A stretch of 64,000 nt of DNA from Trichaptum fuscoviolaceum. Taxonomy: Eukaryota > Basidiomycota > Agaricomycetes > Hymenochaetales > Trichaptaceae. Under the pieces are notes generated by a model, which was not told the DNA's origin, did not search any database, and saw nothing but the letters and a program-made list of their open reading frames with translations. Position 1 is the first letter of the stretch. Each line of letters begins with the position of its first letter. The stretch spans positions 2,683,040 through 2,747,039 of the forward strand of contig CAJSYZ010000009.1 of NCBI GenBank assembly GCA_910574455.1, in the 5' to 3' direction. Positions 36,503-47,843 of the stretch are shown one piece after another. The position numbers were made by a program, and so were the translations under genes.

Positions 36503-38772
36503 TCAAGCAGTAACTTGTATAAGTCGTACATGCTTCCCACTTCTGGGAGAGATTGCACATTTGAATGTATTCGGAGTACTGATATGAACTTTTCTAAGAG
36601 CTACGACTTCTTTAGATTAAAGATTCACTTGCCTGACCGCAGTAGACGAGTATGCTATCTCCGGAAGGGCCGTCGAGCCATCTGAATTGACGGTCGGCTT
36701 GATGTTAAAGATGGCCAAAGTACAGGCTATCGTGAGCCATAACGTTCCTTCAGCAAAGAACCGACCCGGGCAGATCCTTTGTTACGTCTGAATAAGCGTC
36801 GGGTGAAAAAATATAATATCACACACACCTCCTGCCGAACCCGAAAACGAGGTGGCTTGGATCGTCATCTTTCATTATGTTTTCATGCTCTTCTCTGGCA
36901 TCGCCATCACCGAGCTTACTCTTTACTTTCGCGTAGTGCCTGTCCGGATCAAAAGCTTCAGGGTCAGGAAAGTGGGTTTCGTCCCTCATCATTTGCCTTT
37001 CGAGAGTAGCATTAATACGAAACCTGCAAGACATAAACGATGGCTAATGTACCATATGTTTGTCATGATGAGCGAGCCTTTCGGAATCACCCAGTCACGA
37101 TAATGATCCATTTCTAATGATCTGTGAGGCAGACCTACATTGATGATCCGTTAGGACGAAAAGCAAAGTCTGCAATTTACTACGTACCTGAGGGTATGGG
37201 AGGGTTGATTCTTGATGGGTTATTAATTTTCTTTGGAAAATTTGTGAATAAAGGAGATTACTATACCGGAATACTTCTTTAAGGATACAGTCAATATAAG
37301 GAAGGTCTGGACGATCATCCAGAGTCGGAAGGCGCTCTGAACCAACTACACTGTCGATTTCTGCTTGTGCCTTCTTCGCAACATCCGGATATAGTGTCAC
37401 CATGAGCATGAAAGTCAATACGGTCGACACTGACTACGGGAAGAGCGAATAAGTCTTTGCCTGTGATGCCTTGTCAGCTAGCAAGTCTCACTGTGTCGAA
37501 TCCCGCTTCAAGGTTCATCAGTAAAGTAGATTTTGGGCAAAAGGGTACTAAATGAGTCACCTGTATACGTAGCCCCGCCAAGCATCTTTACGTCTTCCTG
37601 CAGGGTTGGATCAATAAGTAATTCCTTTTCATACTCATCCAGCAGACTGGATACAAAACAGGGCTCTGCAGTTCCAGCCATCTGGTACAAAATAACTGTA
37701 AGTATTTAAAATAGATGAGAAATATGACCGGACATACCTTCCTAGCCTTCAGGTTTTCTACACAAGCCGATAAAGATTCTTCAGCAAGTGCCTTTGCTTT
37801 TGCAGAGTGCCGATTTATGAACACGCCGGGGAACCACGAAGGAAACCAAAACGGAACATGGCGCACTGGAGGATTTGAATGAAGACCCGTGAGACTCGAG
37901 GGAACCAGTGTACTCACAAAAGGGAAGCAAGTCAACGGATGTAGCTCCTATACTTCCAACCTCCCCTGGCGCCCTCGCCGCTCGATCCAGCAGGTCGTAC
38001 AACGGATCATTCTTCGGCAGTACAGAATATCCATACGTTGCCTTCAAGACAATCCCGGCAAGCAGTCTGAAAAAGGATGCGGAAAGCTAGTAAGAGAAAT
38101 ATTGGGTCATTTGGAGAATTGAATACCTCTGTATAGTTTTGCGGAAATCTTCGGGATTTTTATGAAGGTCATTCAAGAAAAGTTCAACCCCTTGCACCTG
38201 CGCAAATCTGAACATATCAACAGCTTGGGCATCAAAATAACGCTGAGCCATCCGGCGTTGTCGTCGAAATCGTTCACCATATTGGAGGAAAGGAAGACTC
38301 GTCGCCCATCCCATTCTACGAAAGTATGAATTCTCGTTCATGAAAACATATGACAAACAGACATACAGTTCCCCCATGACGACCATCCGTGGTCTGTCAG
38401 AGAAGTTTGCGCTCTTCTTCTCCAAGAGGTCCCGGGCGACTTTCGCGGAGTTGAGGACTATCATTGGGGTGCCGAGAAAATGAACATATATGATGTCCCC
38501 TGGATAGAGATAGTTATCACTTTGAGGAGTTATACAATAGCGTACGACTTACCGAATACCTTTCTCCAAGAAGCGAACATCTTGAACGAGCCTTCCAAAG
38601 GAACTTGCCTTACATGGCCAATGAAGGGATCTCCTGGTGGTCCAGGGGGTAGTCGAACCTGTTTGTTCCGTACGTTTCGAGCGTAGAGAAATAATAAGGA
38701 CAAGAAGAAGACATAAAGAAGCCTTAGAGAGACAATAGACCAATCTATCGAGCCGCGATTGTCGATGAACAT
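36503..38772 (-). CDS. Cytochrome P450 monooxygenase 2 of the cluster
   Basis: Paralogue of P450 1 with the same thirteen-exon layout: 38553-38772, 38367-38499, 38127-38315, 37918-38066, 37738-37865, 37561-37681, 37492-37505, 37267-37433, 37188-37210, 37053-37134, 36829-36996, 36633-36776, 36503-36578; 537 residues. N-terminal anchor LRLLYVFFLSLLFLYA, hinge LPPGPPGDPFIGHV, I-helix AGFDT, ExxR as EVFR, FDPDRH, and haem loop FGFGRRICPGRFFAEG. Exon 11 is about 20-30 nt longer than in the sister genes and codes for an extra charged loop (DGDAREEHENIMKDDD). The last intron starts with GC (CAG/GCAAGT) where the sisters have GT. I used the ATG at 38772, since no ATG lies in frame just upstream. Confidence 0.93.
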
Positions 38773-39199
38773 GATTGTCAAGTCGAAGAACGTCCCTCCC
38801 GCCAGAGAATCAGATGTATGTGAATGTCTGGTTCAGAACCAGTATTCAAAGTAATGTTCGCCAAGGTTCTTGCCAAGGAAGATACGGGCACAGGCGGCGC
38901 GCATAATTGTTATGAGTTCGTACGACAGTGATACTTCCCCGTGATGATAGGCACACCACGCTTCTTATAAGCACCGTGTCATAACTCAATCACAGTCATC
39001 TAGCGCTCGCGTTTGTATGAGCGGTGTATATGGTGAAGCTTCTGCTAACAAAAGGATTGTTGATAAAGAGTGATTCCTTGGGGAGAGGTTGAAGTTTCCA
39101 GTCATTATGATGGCATGTCCAACAACATTTCGGAAGACGACGTCGTGACGAGCACTGACAGCCTGATACTACCGTGAGAAAATATTACTAATAGTACTA
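38773..39199. other. P450 2 promoter region up to the transposon
   Basis: About 430 bp with no coding frame. The Tc1/mariner element is inserted at its right edge, so part of the original P450 2 upstream region now lies beyond 40540. Confidence 0.5.
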
Positions 39200-40540
39200 C
39201 AACCGGTTACAAAAAGTGACCGTGATGTCACGCTGTCACACATTTTTTTTTCGCTCTTTCTTCACGTTGCGGCTCACAATGCTCTGCAAACTGAAAACAA
39301 ATGAATGCCATTATTATACCAGTATAAAAAGGAGTGTGCTAGGTTCCAAATGAGAAGAAAATGACATAGATTTAAAACCGGGTGTTTCCACCATGTGCAG
39401 CAATAACAGATTGGACCCTTTGAGGCATAGACCTCACATACTTGTTAATGTCTTCCAATGAAAGAGAATTCCATACTTCCACCACTGCATGTTTGAGCTC
39501 CTCAACACTTGTGGGAGTGCGTGGTAGGGCCCTTATCCTCCGCTTAAGTTCCCACCATATGTTTTCCATTGGATTCATGTCGGGTGACGAAGGAGGGTGT
39601 GCAAAAGTCTTGATTCCATGTCGATTAAGCCAGTTCATCGTTGATTTGCTTGTGTGGCACCGGGCATTATCTTGTTGAAAGAAGATCAGACCCCGCTCTA
39701 CTGACTTCTCTGTATAATAGTCCAGAAGCTTTCCATTGAGAACTTGTTCTTGATATCAATCCGAATTCATTCCGCCACCTTTTCCACCAGGAAAATCAAG
39801 CACAATTAATGGGCCCTTGCTATCCAACATAGCACATGCCCATACCATGACCTTGACAGACGACTGCTCAAATGTTGGAGCAGAGCATTCCTCGAGATCA
39901 GCTTCATCTGGCCTGCGGGAGACATAAATTGATCCAGGGTTGCCACCAATGTGCACATAGCACTCGTCTGACCAGATAATTTTGCTGAATTGCTCCATGG
40001 TCCATTGGGCAATTGGCTTTGCCCATGCTGCGCGTTGTTGCTTGTGGGCCCGAGAAAGGTAAGGCACTCGACGCGCTTTGCGCCGATGGAATCCTTCGCT
40101 GGCTAACACATTCCGAATGGTTGAGGTCGACAGTTGCGGTGATAACAGCTTCGCAACTTCGCGCAGCGGGAGGCGGCGGTTTTTTTTCACAATGCGCACA
40201 AGACGACGGCGAACATGAGGGGTGGCTTTCGGCGGACGGCCAGATCGTGGCGCGTTGTGCGTCGAACCCGTTGCGACAAACTTTTTCCAGATGTCGTTCA
40301 CCGTCGACCACGGGATTCCAAATTCGGCAGAAACTTCTGATATTTTTGCACCGGCCATAATAGCTCCAACAATGCGGTTTTTTGTTGGAGAGTCATATTG
40401 AGATCGTGAAGAATTAGTTCTAGGCATTAAGAGAGTATTATAGAAGACGTAGTAATTGTACAGAACGAAAACATTGAACACGAAGATTTTTTGAGCTTGA
40501 TTACATAATACAAATCACGGTTACTTTTTGTAACCGGTTG
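39200..40540 (-). mobile_element. Tc1/mariner element with 27-bp terminal inverted repeats
   Basis: Both ends begin CAACCGGTTACAAAAAGT and match over 27 bp with one mismatch (left 39200-39226, right 40514-40540). A TA lies immediately outside each end (39198-39199 and 40541-40542), as expected for a Tc1/mariner insertion. The element is 1341 bp and contains one transposase frame on the minus strand. The near-perfect ends and the single coding defect point to a recent insertion. Confidence 0.95.
39372..40427 (-). pseudogene. Tc1/mariner transposase with one premature stop
   Basis: The frame runs from ATG at 40427 to a stop at 39372, interrupted only by a TGA at 39756-39758 after GGGMNSD. Before it: a helix-turn-helix pair (ISEVSAEFGIPWSTVNDIW; LSTSTIRNVLASEGFHRR) and the first catalytic Asp in WSDECYVHIGG. 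After it, in the same frame: second Asp in FFQQDNARCHTS and NPMENIWWELKRR with the catalytic Glu 34 residues on, giving a DD34E triad. At this position the family often has Arg, so a CGA to TGA change is a plausible origin, but this is inference. Unless the stop is read through, this copy cannot make full transposase itself, but an intact copy elsewhere could mobilise it. Confidence 0.92.
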
Positions 40541-40853
40541 TAGTTCAAGTTGGGCGTTTGCTGTAGTGAAAAATCTGAAGCCGCCCATGCTCTTGTTCAT
40601 ATCACCTCTTACTACTGGCGGTTCATCCTCTTGATGTCAGTGCTGGATGGCATTCATTACCTATGATGAATTTGTACTCTTGCGGAACCTTGAAAGTGCT
40701 CTAACTTCAACTCCTCAACCTGAAGTCAGGCAAGCGCCCGTTGTGATTCTCAGACGGACGATGAGCCATAGCCATACTAGCACGTAGTAGGACACGTGTT
40801 CTCCTTGCTCTTGACTCTGATCTTCTCGTGTCTGTATATCTGAGAATTAAACA
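40541..40853. other. Spacer between Tc1 element and BTB gene 1
   Basis: About 310 bp holding the promoter of BTB gene 1. The transposon's right target site is followed directly by a CAACTTGAA word (40544-40552, reverse orientation). Nothing coding. Confidence 0.45.
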
Positions 40854-41953
40854 ATGGCTACACCTTGCGCGATATATAACCATCCTGAGCTGTACTTCAG
40901 AGACGGAAATATCATCCTATCGGCTTATTCAACTAATGAAGAGAACAAATGGGACAAGTGTGCCGCAGTCTCATCGCCTACACCTCAGGACAGGGACTCT
41001 GAAGAAGACGCTAAGAGATGTGTCATCCGATTTCGAGTGCACAAATCTCTACTATCCATGCACTCAAAGATAATGGAGGATATGTTTCTTCTTCCTCAAT
41101 CACAATCCTCGATTCAATATGACGAAGGTACGGAAATAGTGGAGATGCCTGACTCGGCCGAAGAAATCGAGGCAATGCTAAGTGTTATATACGGGCGAGG
41201 CATGTTTAAATGGTATGGTCTCAGTCTATCTCGCTACAGGATAATGTATGTTAACATTACTGCAGGAAAGCGAATCCCAGATCAATCACAGCGGAAGCTG
41301 ACCCCAGCCGAATTTCGACTTGGGACGCACTTCTAGAAATGGCACATAAATACGATATGACGGAAGTTTCGAAGGAGATCGCAAAGGAGCTGAATGCTCA
41401 ATGGCCTACCACTTTGCAACAGTGGGATGCGGCGCTGACATATAGAGACTCAACTCCGGTGGAAAGTAAAGCTGGCACAGTTCGTATTATCAAATACCCC
41501 GAACCTGCAAGTGTCATTAGTTTTTGCCGGAAATTCAACTTGCGAGGATGTCGTGCTGCCGCACTCTACGCCCTTTCTACTATCCCTTTCAAAGACGAAT
41601 GGAATGGAAAGGCCGAGAAAAACGGTGCACGGTGGAATCTGCTTTCTTTGAAAGACTACCGCGATTTAGGCGCCATCGTTGATCTCCAGAGAGACCTCTT
41701 CCAGATGGAATTCGTGGAGCGGGTGAATCATTGTTCTTTTCACTGTAACATCGACGTCTGTCGGGGAATTCTGGCCTTGGGTGCAGCGAAAAATAGAGAC
41801 GTCCTGGAGTTTTTACGTTTACAGGTACAAAACATTAACGTTGGGGCATCCCTTCCTCAAATATGTATGCAATGTTCCGTCTACAATCGAAAGAGGATGG
41901 AGCGCGAAAGGACGAAATTCTGGAGCGAGATACTTGCTATTTGTTCTCGCTGA
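40854..41953 (+). CDS. BTB/POZ-domain protein 1
   Basis: Two exons, 40854-41212 and 41266-41953; 348 residues. The N-terminal half reads as a BTB domain of the kind expanded in agaricomycetes: NHPELYFRDGNIILSAY, FRVHKSLLSMHSKIMEDMF, VEMPDSAEEIEAMLSVIYGR and, after the intron, LLEMAHKYDMTEVSKEIAK. The C-terminal half has the conserved pairs YPEPASVISFCRKFNLRGC and LSLKDYRDL, and ends with a Cys-rich block. BTB domains mediate dimerisation and Cullin-3 binding, but the role of these fungal genes is unknown. It is convergent with P450 3 and related to the gene at the right edge of the window. Confidence 0.88.
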
Positions 41954-42401
41954 CTGTTGTATATACTGGATAACTTGATTAGATGTATTACTTCATGTGG
42001 TATATAACCTGAGCTTTTCATGTTGATGCGGCGATGAACACTAAGTAAGCATGTATGCAACACATGAATCTATCGTCTGTTCCTGGCACGCACTCTTTAA
42101 GGAGCAAACCCATAACAGTCATTCATCAACGCATATTTCTATTCTGAACAGATTCAACAATCAATAGTTTTGTTGCAGTTGCATTCTTTGTCTTCTTTCT
42201 GGTAACTGGTTTCTCCCGCTCCTCTTTTCCTCAACAATTGCCATACTTTGGCCTCGCAAGTATCCATTGCTTACAAAACGAATCTAGTACAGATCAAGCA
42301 CGAAACTGCTTGCTATAGAACCAAGTAAAAAAACTGAAAACAGCAATTTAAGAGGAGGTATAAATCATAATGGTAAGTAGCCTTGCGAAGGGGTGTCAAA
42401 C
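41954..42401. other. Convergent 3' flanks of BTB gene 1 and P450 3
   Basis: About 450 bp between two stop codons on opposite strands; no coding frame recognised. Confidence 0.5.
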
Positions 42402-44682
42402 TTAAGCGGCATTGGATGCATCACGAACCAACTGTGCATGCTTTTCACTCCTAGGAGTGATACAGCATTTGAATGGTTTGGGGAAACTGTCCATGCTCGA
42501 TCAGCTGAGTGGCTCCGCGAAAAAAGTAGTGTCGACCTACCTGGTTAAAGTCTCAACATAATCCGCGACCGGCATAATTTCCTCGCCGGTAGTGGGATCG
42601 ACGACAGGTTTTATGTCGAAAACAGCCAGGGTGGAAGCAATAGTCAGCCAGAGCGTTCTTTCCGCGAAAAACCTTCCTGGGCAAATCCTTGAATAATTAA
42701 CACATGAGCGAGTCTGTATCACTTGTATGAGAGCAAAATAAAGTTTCACCTCCTGCCGAAGCCGAAGACGAGAATGCCCGGATCCACATCCAAAGCTCCA
42801 ATCTTCGGAGGGTCATCCCCGGTTGATTTATCCAGGTACCTATCAGGAGAAAAAAGAAGGGGGTCTTTGAAGTATTCCTCGTCCCTCATCATTTGCCTGT
42901 GAATATAAGTTTAAGTCTAAATGTGTACTGGACATGGGCGTAGATACGTACCAGACATTTGGACTAACTAGAGCTCCCTTCGGAATCACCCACTCCCCGT
43001 ATTGTTCCGGTTCTAGTGTCGTGTGTGTGAGACCTGCGTGTGCCATAGTCAGTACAATTTGAGAACAACCAGGCCCAGTATATCAAACTCACCTTGAGCG
43101 AAGAGAGGATTGATTCTTGGAAAACATAAGGATCTTAGACCAAACTTGATAGCATTTTACACACCGGAATATTTCTTTGAGAATGCAATCGATGTAGGGC
43201 AAACGTGCGCGATCATCTATCGTCGGAAGCCGATCAGATCCAATTATGCTGTCAATGGCATCCTGCGCTTTCTTTTGTACGTCCTGGTTCAGTGTCATCA
43301 TGAGGAAAAATGTGACAAGGGTCGCCCAAGTCTGTGTCCCAACATTTGTTAATATTTCTTCCACAAAACGTTTCCACTTGTACTCACAGATTCAAAGCCC
43401 GCTGTGATAAAAGTTAGTAATGTGAATGTACATTTATATAGATACTTTTTTGAAGAGCTTACCTGTATAAGTTATTCCGCCTAACATTTTGATGTCTTCC
43501 ATCAGCTCAGGATCATCGCGATTTTCTTCTTCGTAATCTTCCAACAGCTTAGATACAAAGCAAGGCTCCCCAATGCCAGCAGCCTACATATGAACTCATA
43601 GTCAGTTCTCAAAAAAAAACTGAGAGGCAACAAATCAGCCATACTTTCCGGGCCTTGCATTCCTCAAACGGGGTCGTTATAGCTGTCCTGATTATGTTCC
43701 CCGCCTCTATTGCGAGATGCCTGCCGGTCACGCCAGGAAACCAGGTCGGGAGCCAGAGTGGAACATAGCGCACTTCAGTTTCAAGTTAATAATTATACTC
43801 TTGATCAATAATTGAATAGAAATACGCACATATAGGAAGCATTTCGATAGTTCCTCCGCCGATACTCAAGATTGCAGAACTGGCAGTCACTGCACGGTGA
43901 AGGAGGTTGGTTAGAGGGTCGTCTTTATCCTGTACAGAGTATCCATATGTCGCCTTCAGAACTACCCTGGCAACTAATCTGTTGATAGAAATAATTATTT
44001 TTGAAGCTATTTACATCTAAGGAGCAATATTACCGTACCTCTGAGCTGCCTCCTTGAATTCTTCCGGATCCTGTAAGAGCTGTCCGAGGTACAAATGCAC
44101 TCCTTGTTGTTGGAAACCACTGAACATTTTGACACTGGAAGGGTCGAAATAGCGCTGTATCATGCGGCGTTGTCTTTTAAACCGCTCGCCGTAGTTGAGG
44201 AACGGAAGGCTAGTACTCCATCCCAACCTATGCTCGGGCTTGTCAATAATCGTACCGGACAAATGGTAGGCTGATCGAGACGTACATTTCACCAATGACG
44301 ACTTGTCGAGGCCTACCGGCGGAGTTCAGGCTTCTCTTATCCAGAAGGTCTCGAGCGACGCTTATAGAATTAAGAACGATCATCGGAGAGCCATAGAAAT
44401 GGAGATAAATAACGTCTCCTACAAGATGGGGCGTGGGATTGAGACAATGGATGTTACTGTATTATAGTGGATTCACTTACCGAGTGTCTTCTTCCACGAT
44501 GCATACGTTTTCCATGCATAACTCTGTGGAACTCGGAAAACATGTCCGACGATTGGATCACTTGGAGGACTTGGGGGCAATCGTGAACCTCGAATAACAT
44601 GCGTATATAAGAAATACGCGAGGAGTGGCGAGACACAAAGGGCAGAATAGAGCACTGGAGAGCTTGGGCTAATATAATCCAT
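42402..44682 (-). CDS. Cytochrome P450 monooxygenase 3 of the cluster
   Basis: Third paralogue, thirteen exons: 44481-44682, 44286-44418, 44039-44227, 43830-43978, 43645-43772, 43463-43583, 43388-43401, 43165-43331, 43093-43115, 42952-43033, 42750-42896, 42541-42687, 42402-42486; 528 residues. Anchor VLYSALCVSPLLAYFLYT, hinge LPPSPPSDPIVGHV, I-helix AGFES, ExxR as EIFR, FSPDRY, haem loop FGFGRRICPGRFFAER, tail CCITPRSEKHAQLVR. Exons 2, 3, 4, 6, 7, 8, 9 and 10 have exactly the same lengths as in the other two genes. The I-helix motif ends in Ser rather than Thr. It is separated from P450 2 by the transposon and BTB gene 1. Confidence 0.93.
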
Positions 44683-45750
44683 CTTGAGGGGGATTTCAAG
44701 GGAAGTTGGATGTTCTCGAAAGGGTATGGAAGCGAATCTTATATATGCACTCGCGTATGGACTAGAGTTTAGTCATCTCGGCTCCGACGTTGACTTTGAC
44801 ATAGAAAAAGGTTCCGAAGAGTCACTCACTCCCCGAATTCAATTCACGCACACTTTTCGGTGCCGCTCGAGTCTCCAAGTTGGCCTCGTGCTTGCTTGGC
44901 TTACAAATTATCTTGGCCTTCAAGTCGTGTATTGCAATTAGATCTTGGCCAAGTTCTATACATGTTTCACTCACTCGTGCAACCAGTGTGTTGTATGTAC
45001 ACCTGGAGATCGCATAATTATACCGTAGTGGGCTATGCAGATATATGTTTTTTTTTCAAGAGTATTCACGTACGTTATGCGTTTCAACGAGTCATGGAAG
45101 CTTCTAGTATTATGCGAAATCGTAGTATTTCGTGGAGGTGATAGCTCGCCGCGTGAGAACTAAAGGGTCCTCCGGTGTGGCTGCAAAGTTATTGCCGGTG
45201 CCGCCTGTGCCGGTAGCGTGCCTTGGCAGTTTCCGAGAGAAACAATGCCGGAGATGGCCGATTGGATGATTCTCGACAGGTGGATCTTCAAGTTTCCGGA
45301 GCTCCATCACATATATACTATCATGGGACACCCTTTTCTCGGCCACAGGCCGATACCTTCTGTTATATTTTATGAAATAAGTAAAAGTCATATTCATGCA
45401 AATAAAACACTAATGAAGCGCAATGATTATTTCTGTATTTAAGAGAGTTTTTCCTGAATTACGACATATAAAGTACTGAAAGTTTGCAAAGGTTGTCCCA
45501 CGATAGTACATATACATAGTACTATACGCGTTGCTTGTTCATGTTTATACGTGCTTTGTACTTAGCAACTGTGATGAGCGCGTTAGCCACCGACGCGTCT
45601 CTAAAACTCAACCACCATCTTCTTACATTTGAATCTCGTGCAGGATCACTTGCAGTACCTCTCCCCTCATCTTACTTGACACCACGTACGGACAGACCCA
45701 TTGGTACTTTCTCTTCGAAAATCAGGCTCAGATCACTCTTAATACCGAAC
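44683..45750. other. Divergent intergenic region, P450 3 / H2C2 protein
   Basis: About 1.07 kb. On the minus strand TATATAAG lies near 44739-44746, about 60 bp upstream of P450 3, and may be its TATA box. The frame of the plus-strand gene stays open from 45535 but the composition before 45751 is not convincing as protein, so I treat it as 5' untranslated. Confidence 0.45.
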
Positions 45751-47319
45751 ATGTCTCCTCAACGTCGGTTTGGCACTCCAAGTAGAGCTGTTAACAGCGG
45801 ACCGTATCAAAAACCTGAAAGTACTGGAAACACTCCCGGAAAGGTCGCTAAAGGTGCCGTGGACTTCATTCTTAATCAAGAGCCTGCAACGCCTTCTTCA
45901 ACTGAGCATGCCACCCGGTATGACAATGCTGCATCTTCCTCTGCCCTCCAACTTCCGTTCGTCAAAGAAGAAAGCTTCGATACACTTCCGACCCCGTTTC
46001 ACTATGGTGGATCTCCCCTAGAGTCGCAAGCAAAACTCGAGACATTTCATCAAGAACTACAAGAGTCCTTTGCTGATACACCGGGCATGCCATCTCAAGT
46101 GCAATGGCACGCAATTGTTGAGTCATATCTGAGCAATCTTCATGATCGTAAGCGTGACAAGGCATTGATCAATCGTACAACACATGGGATGATCTTCGAA
46201 ACACTGTCGTTCCCGGAATCCACTCATGTTGGCACTCCTCAATTTCGCTTCTGGGCTCGGAAGATGTTTCAGCTGGTCGAGACCTCGGGAGTCACTGTGA
46301 TCACCCATGGCGGTCGACCTGTGGCAGTCAAGGAACACATGTACGAGATTCTATGTATGTGTCATGCAGAATCGGACCATGCTGGACGCGACAAGACGTG
46401 CAAGGTGCTTCGTAGCTACTATACTTGGATTCCTAAAGAACTGGTCGCAAATTTTGTGAAGGCTTGTCCTACTTGTGCCAAGAAACGGGCATTCAACGTG
46501 CTCTTCTTCGATACCTCTCAGCTTGGAGAAGACACTATGCCAAGAAGCAATTCTGTTTACATGACTACACCTTCCCCATTGACTGAATCTCCTGTAACAA
46601 CAAGCTACACTCCGTCTCTGACTGGTCCTCTGCTATCTGCTGGTCCTAATGACTCTGGTGCTTACATAGTGAATGGAAATATCGTGCATTGTGTGGATGG
46701 TCTACAGCAAAAGTTTCGGAGTGACCCTATCGCTTATGCTCAACACCCTCGTCATACGGGCTATCCGTCAGAGTTCAACGCTCTGGGACTGCAGACGACT
46801 CGACAACAAGCAGATTCTGGTAATGAAGAATTAACTTTACCTCCGTTCAACGGACCGACGGAAGGTGGACTTGGGACAGAAAATGGTGCTAGAGATATTG
46901 CGGGTGTCGAGGAAGCCTCTAATACTGCCCTACCACCTCTGATGCCGTATTTGACCAGGGATGGAGGAATAACGCATAACAACACGTCCTCTCGTTTCTC
47001 AGGTGCTGGGTATCCTCCTATAGACCCGTCTCTCCTTGGAGAGTTACATCGAAGCCACTCAGGAACGAGCATTGGTTCATTCCCTCCCACGCCTCTCTTA
47101 ACCGTCGGGATACTTGGAGAGCCAACGTCGTCTGAGGAGGCGGCCTTCCGATGGCACCGCGCGAACGCAGACGTGCCTTCGTCAGTCTCGCCTAACTCTC
47201 AGATGTCCCTCTCACCTTATTCTCCATCACCGGCCTTCTTCTCTCCAACTCCAATGAAAATCGAAGAGAGAAGCCCTATCCTAGAATTCCCTCCTGAGAC
47301 GAAAGAAGAACCAAATTAG
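45751..47319 (+). CDS. Intronless protein with integrase-type H2C2 zinc finger
   Basis: Single-exon gene, 522 residues from the ATG at 45751 (ACATGTCTCC context). An in-frame start at 45535 would give 594. The core (about residues 110-245) contains WHAIVESYLSNL, then about 204-241 an H2C2-type finger: CHAESDHAGRDKT, a WIPKEL block and CPTC. This is the zinc-binding module that precedes the catalytic core in retroviral and LTR-element integrases, but no DDE core follows. Instead the C-terminal 280 residues are Ser/Pro/Thr-rich and disordered, with many SP and TP sites, ending in an acidic stretch. It looks like a domesticated integrase-derived regulator; a nuclear role is inference. The frame is free of defects, unlike the mobile-element genes in this window. 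Confidence 0.8.
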   Translation: MSPQRRFGTPSRAVNSGPYQKPESTGNTPGKVAKGAVDFILNQEPATPSSTEHATRYDNAASSSALQLPFVKEESFDTLPTPFHYGGSPLESQAKLETFHQELQESFADTPGMPSQVQWHAIVESYLSNLHDRKRDKALINRTTHGMIFETLSFPESTHVGTPQFRFWARKMFQLVETSGVTVITHGGRPVAVKEHMYEILCMCHAESDHAGRDKTCKVLRSYYTWIPKELVANFVKACPTCAKKRAFNVLFFDTSQLGEDTMPRSNSVYMTTPSPLTESPVTTSYTPSLTGPLLSAGPNDSGAYIVNGNIVHCVDGLQQKFRSDPIAYAQHPRHTGYPSEFNALGLQTTRQQADSGNEELTLPPFNGPTEGGLGTENGARDIAGVEEASNTALPPLMPYLTRDGGITHNNTSSRFSGAGYPPIDPSLLGELHRSHSGTSIGSFPPTPLLTVGILGEPTSSEEAAFRWHRANADVPSSVSPNSQMSLSPYSPSPAFFSPTPMKIEERSPILEFPPETKEEPN

Positions 47320-47843
47320 GTGAGCATTGATGGTACATATTAACCTATATTTGAACTAACGGCAAGCTCGCAGTTGTTTTAACAACCACTTTTCCGTCCT
47401 CGGCCCTAACTATACTACATACTCTCAGATTGTAGAGCTTAAACCTCTGAAGTGTAATTCCTCCGTCATTTTTATGTGGATCATCGTATTGTACATTATT
47501 CCTCTCCGCATTGACCATCCCAGTAGCAGCAGACTCATTATAGAAATATAACCATAAGGATCAGCAACAGAAGAGGCAATGTGTATTAGGGTATAGCGAA
47601 GTATCAAACACGAAGTAGACAGGGAAACGGAGTAGCAAGTACAGTAGAAAGGAAAAGGAACATTAAGGCACAGAAAGAACCCAGAGAGCAAATACGTGAT
47701 TGACTAATGTGACATTGCTGGAAAAGAGCAACAAAGACAAGGAAAGCGAAGTGGAATATAACTCGGTCACAAGGCCGAGTTATAAGTAGTGGGCGTAACA
47801 CTGTTCCTCACAGAATAATCCTAATGCGCTATATCTGTGCTCT
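47320..47843. other. Convergent 3' flanks of H2C2 gene and kin4
   Basis: About 520 bp between convergent stop codons, no coding frame recognised. The inverted pair AACTCGGTC/GGCCGAGTT at 47760-47782 may form a hairpin and act near the 3' ends. Confidence 0.4.

Noticed and set aside
33820..44682. A secondary-metabolite gene cluster built round the P450s
   Set aside because: No backbone synthase, methyltransferase or regulator was found nearby; only P450s, a BTB gene and a transposon.
45535..45750. N-terminal extension of the H2C2 protein to an upstream ATG
   Set aside because: The frame is open but the added 72 residues look non-conserved and hydrophobic at random; the ATG at 45751 has better context. 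Kept only as a possibility.
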